This document shows, piece by piece, positions 9,101 through 17,279 of a stretch of 64,000 nucleotides of DNA. Origin of the DNA: Prevotellaceae bacterium KH2P17 (GTDB taxonomy: Bacteria; Bacteroidota; Bacteroidia; Bacteroidales; Bacteroidaceae); assembly GCA_900199655.1 (NCBI GenBank), contig FZRE01000001.1, forward strand, positions 124,001-188,000, written 5' to 3'. Numbering within the stretch: the first letter of the stretch is position 1; each line of letters opens with the position of its first letter. The notes beneath the pieces were generated by a model. The model was not told the DNA's origin. It ran no database searches and saw nothing but the letters and a program-made list of their open reading frames with translations. The translations under genes and the position numbers were made by a program.

Positions 9101-9321
9101 GTGCCGGAGCCCAGCACCTTGACCGTTACACCTACGAGTGGCTCGCCGCCGGTATCCTTAACCGTGCCGGTAATCTTGTTGTCCTGCTGCTGTGCAGCGG
9201 GCACCGTGCGCGGCGCATTGCCTGCCGACGACGGGGTGGGAGCAAAAAAACAAAAAGCTGCAAAGGCAATCGTGCACAGCACGTTGCGCCTGTTGTCAGG
9301 TGATTTCTTTAATTCCATCAT
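6145..9321 (-). CDS. SusC/RagA-type TonB-dependent outer-membrane transporter (locus 1)
   Basis: A 1058-residue protein with a signal peptide near residues 11-33. A carboxypeptidase-regulatory-like domain follows (ITGTVKDTGGEPLVGVTV to about residue 120), then the plug domain (LDEVVAIGYG, PLYVVDGVPG, ITVLKDAASAAIYGAYAGSAGVILVTTK) and a long beta-barrel ending in an aromatic-rich strand (LAVKLKF). It imports glycans across the outer membrane using TonB/ExbBD energy. The double methionine at the start leaves one residue of uncertainty. A TAnnTTTG-type box (TATCTTTG on the minus strand, 9419-9426) about 100 bases upstream suggests a long leader. Confidence 0.95.
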   Translation of the reverse strand: MMELKKSPDNRRNVLCTIAFAAFCFFAPTPSSAGNAPRTVPAAQQQDNKITGTVKDTGGEPLVGVTVKVLGSGTGVITDADGNFTLNVRQGSTIELSSIGYKTQRINVGRGSRMDITMQDDNLMLDEVVAIGYGQAKKGDLSAAVSTVTNVDKLQERPVSSVSQMLQGQVPGVSVVANGGHPGQEPTITIRGMGSPNGEAPLYVVDGVPGAPFNLSDVTNITVLKDAASAAIYGAYAGSAGVILVTTKQAAAGRPGVEYNGVFGFSTSQNLPQSLSWADEMRVRKYSYEEQGGTLPNGWNVLNSDPVYGQTNTDWIDAIFRTASFNRHNIAISGGTEEFSNRLSLEINNAQGTLENTYNRQVIARLNSMWMINKYIRIREDLSWRDVKTVDANTTSAESGIISSALMMPRNVFPREENGSYMGTVPAAYSQYGDIHGDAINPIRMLMDPYNNNHASTVTSSTFLDILQPVRGLNFTSRFTYKQTNYMQRTYRTRRTEIGHGYQENQLFEASYREPQWDWENTLSYDRIFGRHTLGLMASTTASQYQYRYFDAMARNFKDETPSMFYFVNAGEYQNPTDQYNKDRNLSFVARAAYSFADRYFLTASIRRDYASRLPEGKKYGDFPSVTAAWKLTSEPWFPKSSTLNLLKLRASWGKIGNLGSIGYGYGNATLSSRYIGSGDVGNQIGINTPIAYGTYLATAFNPNLTWETSEQWDLGLDVAMFGNRLSLTLDFFDKNTRDLIKYQNTDWPSTIGIGAPLINDGEVNNRGVELSALWKDRIGSNWTYYIGGNIATLRNRLTDIGAANPDGTKPVEALDTNYKSTLYPYRNAEGQPLYSYYLVRTAGVFQTDADAAAYVNASGNRIQPNAKAGDLKFVDLDGDGSIGSGDYEYRGNAMPKLTYALSGGFSYKKLSIDFMFQGAAGGKVFNAYKYTTLNEALSSFNRDERILQALDGPTYAVPRISQSDPNGNFTTESDWYLESGSYLRLKNLSVSYSFTDLLRRISYFNDRQSALDLTLSCDNLFTITHYSGIDPEVGGIGFDCGQYPIARTISLAVKLKF

Positions 9322-9418
9322 GATGAATTTAGGTTATATGATAATTGTAATGTATCTGTTCACACAGTTAGACCGGGATGGTGGGATGCCAGCTGCCGCT
9401 TCTCTTTTCGGTTGGATG

Positions 9419-9426
9419 CAAAGATA
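9419..9426 (-). promoter_or_regulatory. Bacteroidetes -7 element for susC (locus 1)
   Basis: The minus strand reads TATCTTTG, matching TAnnTTTG. No good TTTG is visible at the -33 position, so activation by a regulator is possible. Apart from this box and the aldolase promoter at 9639-9669, nothing further is recognised between 9322 and 9717. Confidence 0.5.
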
Positions 9427-9638
9427 GAAAAACTTTCAGTAATCATCCATTAAAACAGAAGATTTTTAATCAAAATGTAAAAAGCCTGCAAAAAGCAGAT
9501 TGCTCCTCACTACCCGGAGCGGAGAACGGCCGTTCGGCTTTTGCAACATAAAATTGGCAAATCGTCTCTTCATAGCTTCCAATTAAGGGAATATTATCTT
9601 TTTTAACCTCAACATAACACTAAAAAGCGGCGTATCGT

Positions 9639-9669
9639 TTTGTTAACTCAAATTAAAAGCGTAATTTTG
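9639..9669 (+). promoter_or_regulatory. Consensus Bacteroidetes promoter of the aldolase gene
   Basis: TTTG at 9639-9642 and TAATTTTG at 9662-9669 are separated by 19 bases, a perfect match to the primary sigma factor consensus. The aldolase ATG follows 48 bases later. Confidence 0.8.
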
Positions 9670-9717
9670 CAATGAGATAAACAAGAGATTTATTCATTTT
9701 TTAAACATATCAACATT

Positions 9718-10731
9718 ATGGCAGTTAGTTATAAGACATTAGGTCTCGTGAATACACGCGAGATGTTCAAGAGAGCCATCAACGGCGGTTACGCTATTCC
9801 CGCATTCAACTTCAACAATCTGGAGCAGCTGCAGGCCATCATCAAGGCCTCGTCAGAGCTCAAGTCGCCGGTCATCCTGCAGGTTTCAAAGGGTGCCCGC
9901 AAATATGCAAACCAGACGCTCCTGCGCTATCTGGCCGAAGGAGCTGTAGAATACGCCAAGGAACTGGGCTGCAACCACCCCGAGATAGTGCTCCATCTGG
10001 ACCACGGAGACAGCTTCGAGCTCTGCAAGAGCTGCGTTGACATGGGCTTCTCATCAGTGATGATTGACGGTTCCGCACTCCCTTACGAGGAGAACATCGC
10101 CCTTACCAAGCAGGTGGTTGACTACGCTCACCAGTTTGACGTAACCGTTGAAGGCGAGCTCGGCGTGCTGGCAGGTGTTGAGGACGAGGTTGTTGCCGAG
10201 GAGTCTCACTACACCAAGCCCGAAGAGGTGGTTGACTTTGCTACCCGCACTGGCGTTGATTCGCTGGCCATCTCTATCGGTACATCGCACGGAGCCTACA
10301 AGTTCAAGCCCGAGCAGTGCACCCGCGACCCGAAGACAGGCCGCCTGGTTCCTCCTCCATTGGCTTTCGACGTACTCGAGGGCGTAGAGAAGGAGCTTCC
10401 TGGATTCCCCATCGTGCTCCACGGCTCTTCATCAGTACCGCAGGAGTATGTAGACATCATCAACGCCAACGGCGGCAAGCTGCCTAACGCAGTAGGCATT
10501 CCCGAGGAGCAGCTCCGCAAGGCAGCCAAGAGCGCCGTATGCAAGATTAACATCGACTCTGACTCTCGCCTGGCCTTCACGGCAGGTGTACGCCAGACGT
10601 TCGTGGAGCATCCCGACTATTTCGACCCCCGTCAGTATTGCGGCAAGGCACGTGAATACATGGAGGACCTGTACAAGCACAAGATTACCGACGTGCTTGG
10701 CTCCAACGACAAGCTCGCTAATCTCGACTAA
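9718..10731 (+). CDS. fba: Class II fructose-1,6-bisphosphate aldolase
   Basis: A 337-residue cytoplasmic zinc enzyme. It cleaves fructose 1,6-bisphosphate to dihydroxyacetone phosphate and glyceraldehyde 3-phosphate in glycolysis and runs the reverse reaction in gluconeogenesis. HLDHGD (Asp95, His96) is the metal and catalytic region, VEGELG holds the second metal ligand, and ISIGTSHGAYKF and VLHGSSSVP are the remaining active-site blocks. The length is normal for this subtype. The gene has its own consensus promoter and a downstream terminator, so it is probably monocistronic and strongly expressed. Confidence 0.96.
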   Translation: MAVSYKTLGLVNTREMFKRAINGGYAIPAFNFNNLEQLQAIIKASSELKSPVILQVSKGARKYANQTLLRYLAEGAVEYAKELGCNHPEIVLHLDHGDSFELCKSCVDMGFSSVMIDGSALPYEENIALTKQVVDYAHQFDVTVEGELGVLAGVEDEVVAEESHYTKPEEVVDFATRTGVDSLAISIGTSHGAYKFKPEQCTRDPKTGRLVPPPLAFDVLEGVEKELPGFPIVLHGSSSVPQEYVDIINANGGKLPNAVGIPEEQLRKAAKSAVCKINIDSDSRLAFTAGVRQTFVEHPDYFDPRQYCGKAREYMEDLYKHKITDVLGSNDKLANLD

Positions 10732-10789
10732 CCGGGCAGTAGCAGCTTGAACGTAACGATTACGTTAAGCACATACATAATTGAATTGA

Positions 10790-10830
10790 AAAGAAGCGGG
10801 ACCGACACATGTGCGGCTCCCGCTTTTTGT
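10790..10830 (+). terminator. Terminator of the aldolase gene
   Basis: AGCGGGA pairs with TCCCGCT around a 14-base interval that can itself pair in part (CCG with CGG). TTTTTGTTTG follows. Confidence 0.75.
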
Positions 10831-10849
10831 TTGCCCCTCGGCTACCATT

Positions 10850-10935
10850 GAGAAACGCAGCTGCAGAGTGTGAGGAACGCAGTCGCAGAGCGTGAGAAAC
10901 ACAGCCGCAGAGTGTGAGAAACGCAGTCGCAAGCC
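10850..10935. repeat. 22-bp tandem repeat array (class III)
   Basis: Three complete 22-bp units and one partial unit begin with GAGAAACGCAG or close variants at 10850, 10872, 10894 and 10916. Differences between units are single substitutions, mostly A/G and C/T. No spacers are present, so it is not a CRISPR array. Confidence 0.9.
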
Positions 10936-11003
10936 AGTTCTTTCACCCCTCCTGCACACCGTCGCGGAAGCCCCATACAGTCGGCGTTCCGCAAACATGC
11001 CCT

Positions 11004-11069
11004 CTTCAAGCCCCTTGAAGGGCATCTTCAAGCTCCTTGACCGATAGCTTCAAGCCTCTTGACCTATAG
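11004..11069. repeat. 22-bp phased TCAAG-nnn-CTTGA array (class I, locus 1)
   Basis: Three units of exactly 22 bases start at 11004, 11026 and 11048. Each has the dyad TCAAG-nnn-CTTGA, followed by a variable tail such as CCGATAG or CCTATAG. ACATGC lies just upstream, as in the other members of the family. Confidence 0.9.
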
Positions 11070-11325
11070 CTTTTACAAACCAGGTGATATGAGAAAGGAA
11101 TTTTCGCCATCATCCGCACGCCCTCAAGTCACCCCCCTTCGCCGCCAAGTTAATCGTTACCGCCGCCCAAAAAGCATAAAAAAAGACGGGTAACCATTGT
11201 CCGCCAATCCCTTTATATCATCCAAGTAAGGATGTTTCTTTTCCAATTCTCTTCCCTTAGAAACCTGTTTTTATCCCTGTTCTCAGCCTTTATCAGTCAC
11301 AAGAAAAATGTCCACAGCCGACTTT

Positions 11326-11377
11326 CCCCTCCTTCGGAGGGGTCGGGGAAGGTTTACTCCCCCTCCTTCGGAGGGGG
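11326..11377. terminator. Two tandem C-rich/G-rich hairpins
   Basis: CCCCTCCTTCGGAGGGG (11326-11342) and a one-base-longer copy (11359-11377) are perfect stem-loops with an uncommonly stable TTCG loop. They lie just downstream of the DUF4831 stop on the minus strand. Without a clear T-run they may be terminators, mRNA-end stabilisers or a REP-like repeat. Confidence 0.5.
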
Positions 11378-11389
11378 TAGGGGGGAGGT

Positions 11390-12439
11390 CTATTTTACGT
11401 TCTCCACCTCTATCTTCTCAATACTACCCGTTACGGGGTATAGCAGCAGCTTGCTTGTCTGTTTCTTTCCAAAGAGTTCGGCGCTCATGTTCTCCATTTT
11501 GCCGAACTGTCCCGCCAGCACTTCATATTGCTCCACGGGCTGCTCCTCCTTGTAGAGCGTTACCTCAATCTTGTCGGGCACGTTCACGTTAAGGCCGAAG
11601 TCGTCCTTTGCTTTCTTCTCCTCCTTGGCCGTGGGGGCAGGAGTAGGCACGTTGTTGGCCCGCTTCACGCTGATATAATAAGGTGAGCCGCCGAGGTCGT
11701 CGGTATCAGTGAGGCCCAGCTTGTTGGAGAACCGGAAGAAGAGTTGCCTGTCCGTCTCGGCCGTTGGCGTGAAGTTGAGCACCACCTCCGTTGTGTCCTT
11801 GACGCTGGTACCCTCGAATGTCTGCATTAAGGCAGCCTCCTGCTGGTTCAGACTGTTCATCATGATGCGCAGTTGTTCGCCGTCTTTGGGCATGAACTCT
11901 GCCTGCCCCTTGACCAGCATGCTGCGGTTTTCGCGCACGTCGTAAATCTCCTGCGCCGTGAGTTCGGCCATCTTGGCGGTGCTGCCGGCCGTGAGGATGT
12001 CCTCGTTCATGAAGTCGCGGGGGTTGGGCAGCGCCTTCTTGCGGCCCGGCACGAAGGGAGCAGGCAGCTCCTGGCGGTGCCCTTTGGCGTTGATGGCCAG
12101 CAGGATGCCGTTCTCGTCGCGGTCAATGTTGCTGATGCTGAGCTTCTTTTCAAGGTCGAGTGTGAACTGCTTGGCCGAGTCGGGCACGCCTACGGGCACC
12201 ATCCGGGTGCTCACGATGCGGTAACTCTGGCCGGGTTGCAGCTGCACGTTGCCCGTTTTCATGTAGCGGTCGGCGTAGATGGCGAACTGCCCGGGCGTGT
12301 AGGTGGTCTTCTCTATCAGCAGGGTGAAGCGCAAGGCCGTCTTGGGCAGGTAGTACGAAGTGCCGTTGACAGGCTGCTGGGCGCATGCGGGAAGCGCTGT
12401 GCCGGCGGCAATCAGGATGCTGAGCATTAGTTTTTTCAT
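11390..12439 (-). CDS. DUF4831-family secreted protein
   Basis: A 349-residue protein with a signal peptide (MLSILIAAGTALPACA). The sequence after it (YYLPKTALRFTLLIEKTTYTPGQFAIYADRYM) is characteristic of the Bacteroidales DUF4831 family, a secreted protein of unknown function. A charged alanine/lysine linker lies near residues 262-278. The stop of nnr-type gene space begins 19 bases upstream, so the two may share a transcript. No catalytic motif is visible, and no function is proposed. Confidence 0.8.
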   Translation of the reverse strand: MKKLMLSILIAAGTALPACAQQPVNGTSYYLPKTALRFTLLIEKTTYTPGQFAIYADRYMKTGNVQLQPGQSYRIVSTRMVPVGVPDSAKQFTLDLEKKLSISNIDRDENGILLAINAKGHRQELPAPFVPGRKKALPNPRDFMNEDILTAGSTAKMAELTAQEIYDVRENRSMLVKGQAEFMPKDGEQLRIMMNSLNQQEAALMQTFEGTSVKDTTEVVLNFTPTAETDRQLFFRFSNKLGLTDTDDLGGSPYYISVKRANNVPTPAPTAKEEKKAKDDFGLNVNVPDKIEVTLYKEEQPVEQYEVLAGQFGKMENMSAELFGKKQTSKLLLYPVTGSIEKIEVENVK

Positions 12440-12457
12440 ATCTTGAGTGCTGTGTTG

Positions 12458-13975
12458 TTAGTCGTTGAGTCGCTTGAATGCCTGTGGCAAATGGTCTATG
12501 ATGTCGCTTGCTATGAGGCTCTCCTGGCCTGTGGTCTGTGCGGCAATGTCGCCGGCCGAGCCGTGCAGGTACATGCCCAGCATGCAGGCTTCGGGCTGCT
12601 TGTAGCCGCGGGCAAGCAGGGCGGTGATGATGCCGGTGAGCACATCACCGCTGCCGGCCGTTGCCATGCCTGCATTGCCGGTGGGGTTGAAGACGATGTG
12701 GCCGTCGGGCAGGCAGAGTGCAGAGCAGTGACCCTTGAGAATAATGTAGGCGTGCAGGTGTTCGGCCATCTCCCGAGCTTTGATGAGCCGCTCGTAACAG
12801 CCGCTGCTGGCGGCGCCGGCCAGGCGGTCGAACTCCTTGGGGTGGGGCGTCATGACGATGCCTGTGGGCAGTTGCTGGAGCCAGGCGCGGTGGTTGGCCA
12901 GTATGTTCAGTGCATCGGCATCGAGCACAACGGGGCACTGCGCGCGGCGTATCTGCGCTATCAGGGCTATGGCCGTGTTCTCCTGGCGGCCCAGACCGGG
13001 ACCTATGCCAATGGCATCGAAGTCTTCCGCGTCTACTGCCTCGGAGAAGTAAGTCTCTTCGTGGTCCATCTGCAGCACGGCTTCCGGTGCCGAGAGCTGC
13101 ATGATTTCGTAGTTGCGCTTGGGCGTGTGCACGGTTACCTTGCCGGCACCGGTGCGCAGGCAGGCCCTCGTGGCCAGTATGGCAGCTCCCGCCATGCCGT
13201 AACTGCCGGCAATGATGAGCGCATGGCCCATGGTTCCTTTATGTGCAAAGGGGCTCCGGGGGAGCAGCATGGGGCGCAGGTCGGACTCTTCGAGGATGCG
13301 GTACTGTGCCTCCGTGGCGTTGATGTACTCGGGACTGAGCCTGATGTCGAGCACCTTCAGCTGGCCTATGTACTGCTGGTTGTCGGCCATCAGCATGGCG
13401 AGCTTCTTCTGTTGGAGGGTGAGCGTGAGGTCGGCCCGTATGATGTTGGAGTGGATGTTGTAGGTGTTGTCCTCCGTCATGAGCCCCGACGGGATGTCGA
13501 TGGCAACCACTTTGGCGGGGCTCTGGTTAACGTATTTCACTAAAGAGGCGAACCCTCCGGCCAGCGGTTTGTTGAGTCCGGAGCCGAAGAGGCCGTCAAC
13601 AACCAGCGTGTCGGCATCCAGTTTGGGCGGATCGAAGTTGAGTGAAATCTCCGTGAAGGCCTTGATGCGCTTGCTCTCGGCCACGCGCCGGCGGTTGGCT
13701 TCGCACTCCTCGGAGAGGTGGTTGTGGATGTTGAAGAGATAGACCGATACCTGGTAGTTCTGTTCGGCAAGCATGCGGGCCACTGCCAGCGCATCGCCGC
13801 CGTTGTTGCCCGGTCCGGCAAAGACCACTACGGGCGTGCGTTCGGACCATGTCTCGGTAATGGCGCGGGTGAGCGCCTTGGCTGCACGCTCCATTAAATC
13901 AATGCTTTTGATGGGTTCGTGCTCTATAGTATATCTGTCGAGCTCATGAATTTGAGCACTTGTAAAAATCTTCAT
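12458..13975 (-). CDS. nnr: Bifunctional NAD(P)H-hydrate epimerase / ADP-dependent dehydratase
   Basis: About 505 residues. The N-terminal YjeF_N domain (residues 1 to about 210) has VVFAGPGNNGGDALAVARML and epimerises S- and R-NAD(P)HX. The C-terminal ribokinase-like domain has AGSYGMAGAAILATRACL, IGPGLGR, LDADALN, MTPHPKEFDRL and GNAGMATAGSGDVLTGI, and dehydrates NAD(P)HX with ADP. Together they repair damaged nicotinamide cofactors in the cytoplasm. The start MKIFTSAQIHELD was preferred over one six codons earlier, because family members begin with this motif and the upstream part overlaps a likely promoter box. Confidence 0.95.
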   Translation of the reverse strand: MKIFTSAQIHELDRYTIEHEPIKSIDLMERAAKALTRAITETWSERTPVVVFAGPGNNGGDALAVARMLAEQNYQVSVYLFNIHNHLSEECEANRRRVAESKRIKAFTEISLNFDPPKLDADTLVVDGLFGSGLNKPLAGGFASLVKYVNQSPAKVVAIDIPSGLMTEDNTYNIHSNIIRADLTLTLQQKKLAMLMADNQQYIGQLKVLDIRLSPEYINATEAQYRILEESDLRPMLLPRSPFAHKGTMGHALIIAGSYGMAGAAILATRACLRTGAGKVTVHTPKRNYEIMQLSAPEAVLQMDHEETYFSEAVDAEDFDAIGIGPGLGRQENTAIALIAQIRRAQCPVVLDADALNILANHRAWLQQLPTGIVMTPHPKEFDRLAGAASSGCYERLIKAREMAEHLHAYIILKGHCSALCLPDGHIVFNPTGNAGMATAGSGDVLTGIITALLARGYKQPEACMLGMYLHGSAGDIAAQTTGQESLIASDIIDHLPQAFKRLND

Positions 13976-14066
13976 AACTCTGCAAAAATACAAAATTAAT
14001 GCTAATCAGTGACCATCGTTTGCCATATTTTTAGTAATTTTGCTCCAAATTATCTAAAAACAAGCG

Positions 14067-14606
14067 ATGAGTGTAGTTAAAATCAAGGACAAGACGTTCA
14101 AGACGTTCATCCCTGAAGAGGAGATTCTGCAGCGCGTGAAGGCCGTTGCAGAGAAAATAAACCAAGACATGGAGGGCAAGAATCCTCTGTTTCTGGCAGT
14201 TCTGAACGGTTCTTTCATGTTCGCGGCCGACCTGATGCGCTTCATAACAATACCGAGTGAGATTTCCTTTGTGAAGCTGGCATCCTATCAAGGCACCACC
14301 TCAACGGGCAAAATCAAGGAGGTCATAGGGCTCAACGAGGACCTGCACGACCGCACGGTCATCATTGTAGAGGATATCGTAGACACGGGCGCCACGATGA
14401 AACAGATGATAGAGTCGCTCGGCACACGTGGCCCCAAGAGCGTGCACATCTGCTCGCTGCTCGTCAAGCCGGGCAAACTGCAGGTTCCGCTCAACATAGA
14501 ATACGCGGCAATGAACATCCCCAATGATTTCATAGTGGGCTACGGGCTCGACTACGACCAGCAGGGGCGCAACCTGCGGGATATCTACACGCTCGTGAAA
14601 GATTAA
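14067..14606 (+). CDS. hpt: Hypoxanthine phosphoribosyltransferase
   Basis: A 179-residue cytoplasmic purine-salvage enzyme that makes IMP (and usually GMP) from hypoxanthine or guanine and PRPP. VEDIVDTGATM (from residue 101) is the PRPP-binding loop and VLNGSFMFAADL the N-terminal active-site block. It is divergent from nnr, with about 90 bases between starts and a TAATTTTG box upstream. Adenylate kinase follows 23 bases downstream, so the two purine-nucleotide genes probably share a transcript. Confidence 0.95.
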   Translation: MSVVKIKDKTFKTFIPEEEILQRVKAVAEKINQDMEGKNPLFLAVLNGSFMFAADLMRFITIPSEISFVKLASYQGTTSTGKIKEVIGLNEDLHDRTVIIVEDIVDTGATMKQMIESLGTRGPKSVHICSLLVKPGKLQVPLNIEYAAMNIPNDFIVGYGLDYDQQGRNLRDIYTLVKD

Positions 14607-14629
14607 TTTTTTCAATACAAAACATAAAG

Positions 14630-15202
14630 ATGAAGAATATTGTTATTTTCGGTGCACCCGGTTCAGGCAAAGGTACGCAGAGCGACAAGCTGATAGCCAA
14701 GTACGGCTTTGAGCATATCTCTACCGGCGACGTGCTGCGAAACGAGATGAAAAACGGCACCGAACTCGGTAAAACTGCAAAGGGTTACATAGACAACGGG
14801 CAGCTTATTCCCGACGAGTTGATGGTCGATATCCTGGCCAGTGTTTACGACAGCTTCGGCAAGGAACATAAAGGCGTAATCTTCGACGGCTTCCCCCGCA
14901 CCATTCCACAGGCCGAGGCACTCAAGCAGATGCTTGCAGCGCGTGGCCACAAGGTGGCTGCCATGATAGAGCTCGACGTGCCCGAAGAGGAGCTGATGAA
15001 GCGTCTCATCCTGCGCGGACAGCAGAGCGGCCGCAGCGACGACAACGAGGAAACCATCAAGAAGCGCCTCGACGTTTACCACAGCCAGACCGCTCCGCTC
15101 ATTGAGTGGTACGACAAGGAAGGCATCCGCCACCACATTGTTGGCTTCGGCGAGCTCGACCGCATCTTCGGCGATATCTGCAAGGTAATAGACAACCTAT
15201 AA
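14630..15202 (+). CDS. adk: Adenylate kinase
   Basis: A 190-residue enzyme that interconverts ATP + AMP and 2 ADP. It has the P-loop GAPGSGKGT (residues 8-16), the AMP-binding block HISTGDVLRNEM, DGFPRTIPQAEAL and a short LID region (LRGQQSGRSDDN) without zinc cysteines, the short-type form seen in Bacteroidetes. It lies between hpt and obg on the same strand. Confidence 0.97.
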   Translation: MKNIVIFGAPGSGKGTQSDKLIAKYGFEHISTGDVLRNEMKNGTELGKTAKGYIDNGQLIPDELMVDILASVYDSFGKEHKGVIFDGFPRTIPQAEALKQMLAARGHKVAAMIELDVPEEELMKRLILRGQQSGRSDDNEETIKKRLDVYHSQTAPLIEWYDKEGIRHHIVGFGELDRIFGDICKVIDNL

Positions 15203-15301
15203 ACAAAGACATTACAGCGAAAGAATGGGAAAATGAAAGATTCCTTTCTGACCGGAAGAATCTTCATTTTTTCATTCTTTCTTTTTAAAGATACAGAGGC
15301 A

Positions 15302-16480
15302 ATGGCAGATTCCAACTTCGTTGATTACGTAAAGATTTACTGCCGCTCGGGCAAGGGCGGCCGAGGCTCCATGCACCTGCGCCACGTGAAGTACCAGCCT
15401 AACGGAGGCCCGGATGGCGGCGACGGCGGCCATGGTGGCAGCATCTATCTTCGCGGCAACCATAATTATTGGACTTTGCTGCACCTGAAATACCAGCGAC
15501 ATGTATTCGCCGAGCACGGCGGTAACGGCGGACGAGACAAGTGCCACGGTACCGATGGCAAGGATATGTACATAGACGTGCCCTGCGGTACGGTGGTGTA
15601 CAATGCCGAAACGGGCAAGTACGTGTGCGATGTCACCTACGACGGGCAGACGGTTCTGCTGCTCAAGGGCGGCCGGGGAGGCTTGGGCAACTTCCAGTTC
15701 CGCTCCGCAACCAACCAGGCTCCACGCTATGCGCAGCCTGGTGAGCCGATGGAAGAGATGACAATCATCCTGGAACTCAAGCTGCTGGCCGACGTCGGCC
15801 TGGTGGGATTTCCCAATGCAGGCAAGTCGACGTTGCTTTCGTCGCTCTCCAGCGCGCGCCCCAAGATAGCCAACTATCCCTTTACAACGCTCGAACCGTC
15901 GCTGGGAATAGTGGGATATCACGACAACAAGTCGTTCGTCATGGCCGACATTCCGGGCATTATCGAAGGAGCAAGCGAGGGAAAAGGCCTCGGCTTGCGC
16001 TTCCTGCGCCACATCGAGCGCAACTCGTTGCTGCTGTTCATGGTGCCGGGCGATACCGACGACATCAAGAAAGAGTACGAGGTGCTGCTCAACGAGCTGC
16101 GGCAATTCAACCCCGACATGCTCGACAAGCACCGCGTTCTGGCCGTTACCAAGTGCGACTTGCTGGATGAAGAGCTCATCGAGATGCTTCGTGACACGCT
16201 GCCTGCCGACCTCCCCGTGGTCTTCATCTCTGCAGTAACGGGACAGGGGCTCAACGAACTCAAGGATATACTATGGAAGGAGCTGAACAGCGAGAGCAAT
16301 AAACTGCAGGAAATAACGGCCGAGGACACCCTCGTACACCGTGACAAGGACATGAGCAGCTTCCGGGCAGAGATGCAGGATGAGGGCGAGGACGGCGACG
16401 TTGAGTTCATGGATGCCGACGAGTTGGAAGATGTTGAAGACCTGGAGGATTTTGAATACGATGACGACGCGACGTTATGA
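15302..16480 (+). CDS. obg: Obg/CgtA ribosome-associated GTPase
   Basis: About 392 residues starting at [20 protein letters not shown]. An upstream in-frame extension of 23 codons (MKDSFLTG) is rejected because Obg proteins begin with the FVD-glycine-rich fold. The N-terminal Obg domain is rich in glycine runs (about residues 1-160). The G domain follows, with GFPNAGKST (near 168), DIPGI and TKCDLL. The C-terminus is an unusually acidic tail ([13 protein letters not shown]). Obg proteins act in 50S ribosome assembly and growth control. The stop overlaps the next start by four bases (ATGA), indicating translational coupling. Confidence 0.96.
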   Translation: MADSNFVDYVKIYCRSGKGGRGSMHLRHVKYQPNGGPDGGDGGHGGSIYLRGNHNYWTLLHLKYQRHVFAEHGGNGGRDKCHGTDGKDMYIDVPCGTVVYNAETGKYVCDVTYDGQTVLLLKGGRGGLGNFQFRSATNQAPRYAQPGEPMEEMTIILELKLLADVGLVGFPNAGKSTLLSSLSSARPKIANYPFTTLEPSLGIVGYHDNKSFVMADIPGIIEGASEGKGLGLRFLRHIERNSLLLFMVPGDTDDIKKEYEVLLNELRQFNPDMLDKHRVLAVTKCDLLDEELIEMLRDTLPADLPVVFISAVTGQGLNELKDILWKELNSESNKLQEITAEDTLVHRDKDMSSFRAEMQDEGEDGDVEFMDADELEDVEDLEDFEYDDDATL

Positions 16481-17256
16481 CCCCACCGGTACTGATACAT
16501 TACGATATAGGTAACGGCGTAACGGCCTTCAGCACCACCCGCCGCGGCGGTGCGAGCAAGGGTAACTACGGCACGTTTAACATCAATCCTTACTGCGGAG
16601 ACGATGAGGCGGCCGTGGCGGAGAACCGCAGGCTGCTGGCTGCAGAGCTTGGCATCGGTGCCGATAGCATCGTGCTGCCCCGCCAGACGCACGGAGCAGA
16701 GCTGCGGCTCATTGGTTCAGAGTTCTTTACCTTGGGCTCCGGCGTTCGGGAAATGTTGCTCGACGGCGTAGATGGCGTGCTGACCAGCCTGTCGGGCGTG
16801 TGCATCGGCGTTTCAACTGCCGACTGCATTCCCGTTCTCCTGTACGATGCAGCGCACAAAGCCTGCTGCGCCGTGCATGCCGGATGGCGCGGAACAGTGC
16901 AACGAGTGGCCATGAAGGCGGTGGCCGAGATGCGTGCCGCCTTTGGCACCGACCCCGCCCGGCTGCGTGCCGTGATAGGTCCGGGCATTTCGGAGGCTAA
17001 CTTTGAAGTGGGCCAGGAGGTGTACGACCGGTTTGCCGAAGCTGGTTTTGACATGGCGCAGATAGCCGTCAGACATGGCAAATGGCACATCAATCTGCCC
17101 GAGTGCAATCGTTTGCAGCTGATGCAGGCAGGCGTCAGCCCCGACAACATACAGCAGTCGGGCGTGTGCACCTACTCTCATTGCGATGAATACTTCTCGG
17201 CTCGCCGCCTTGGCAGTGCTTCCGGCCGCATCTTCACCGCCATTATGCTACGATAA
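16477..17256 (+). CDS. pgeF: Peptidoglycan editing factor PgeF / YfiH-LACC1 family protein
   Basis: A 259-residue cytoplasmic protein of the former DUF152 (polyphenol oxidase-like) family. It keeps [28 protein letters not shown] and [13 protein letters not shown], which supply the zinc-coordinating histidines and cysteine. Members of this family have been assigned to removal of miscoded muropeptides and to purine nucleoside phosphorylase/adenosine deaminase activity, so the cellular role is not settled by sequence. It is coupled to obg by a four-base overlap and followed 23 bases later by an M23 peptidase, which would fit a cell-wall role. Confidence 0.92.
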   Translation: MTPPVLIHYDIGNGVTAFSTTRRGGASKGNYGTFNINPYCGDDEAAVAENRRLLAAELGIGADSIVLPRQTHGAELRLIGSEFFTLGSGVREMLLDGVDGVLTSLSGVCIGVSTADCIPVLLYDAAHKACCAVHAGWRGTVQRVAMKAVAEMRAAFGTDPARLRAVIGPGISEANFEVGQEVYDRFAEAGFDMAQIAVRHGKWHINLPECNRLQLMQAGVSPDNIQQSGVCTYSHCDEYFSARRLGSASGRIFTAIMLR

Positions 17257-17279
17257 CAGTTACCCAGAAAACTTGATGA

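Larger units (their letters stand above)
10732..11389. other. Long convergent intergenic region, no gene seen
   Basis: 658 bases between the aldolase stop and the DUF4831 stop. It contains the aldolase terminator, two different 22-bp tandem arrays (10850-10935 and 11004-11069) and two nearly identical C-rich/G-rich hairpins (11326-11342 and 11359-11377). The rest has no credible open frame or recognised RNA. Confidence 0.7.

Noticed and set aside
10850..10935. CRISPR array
   Set aside because: Units are adjacent, without spacers, and no cas genes are present in the window. The same applies to the other 22-base arrays.
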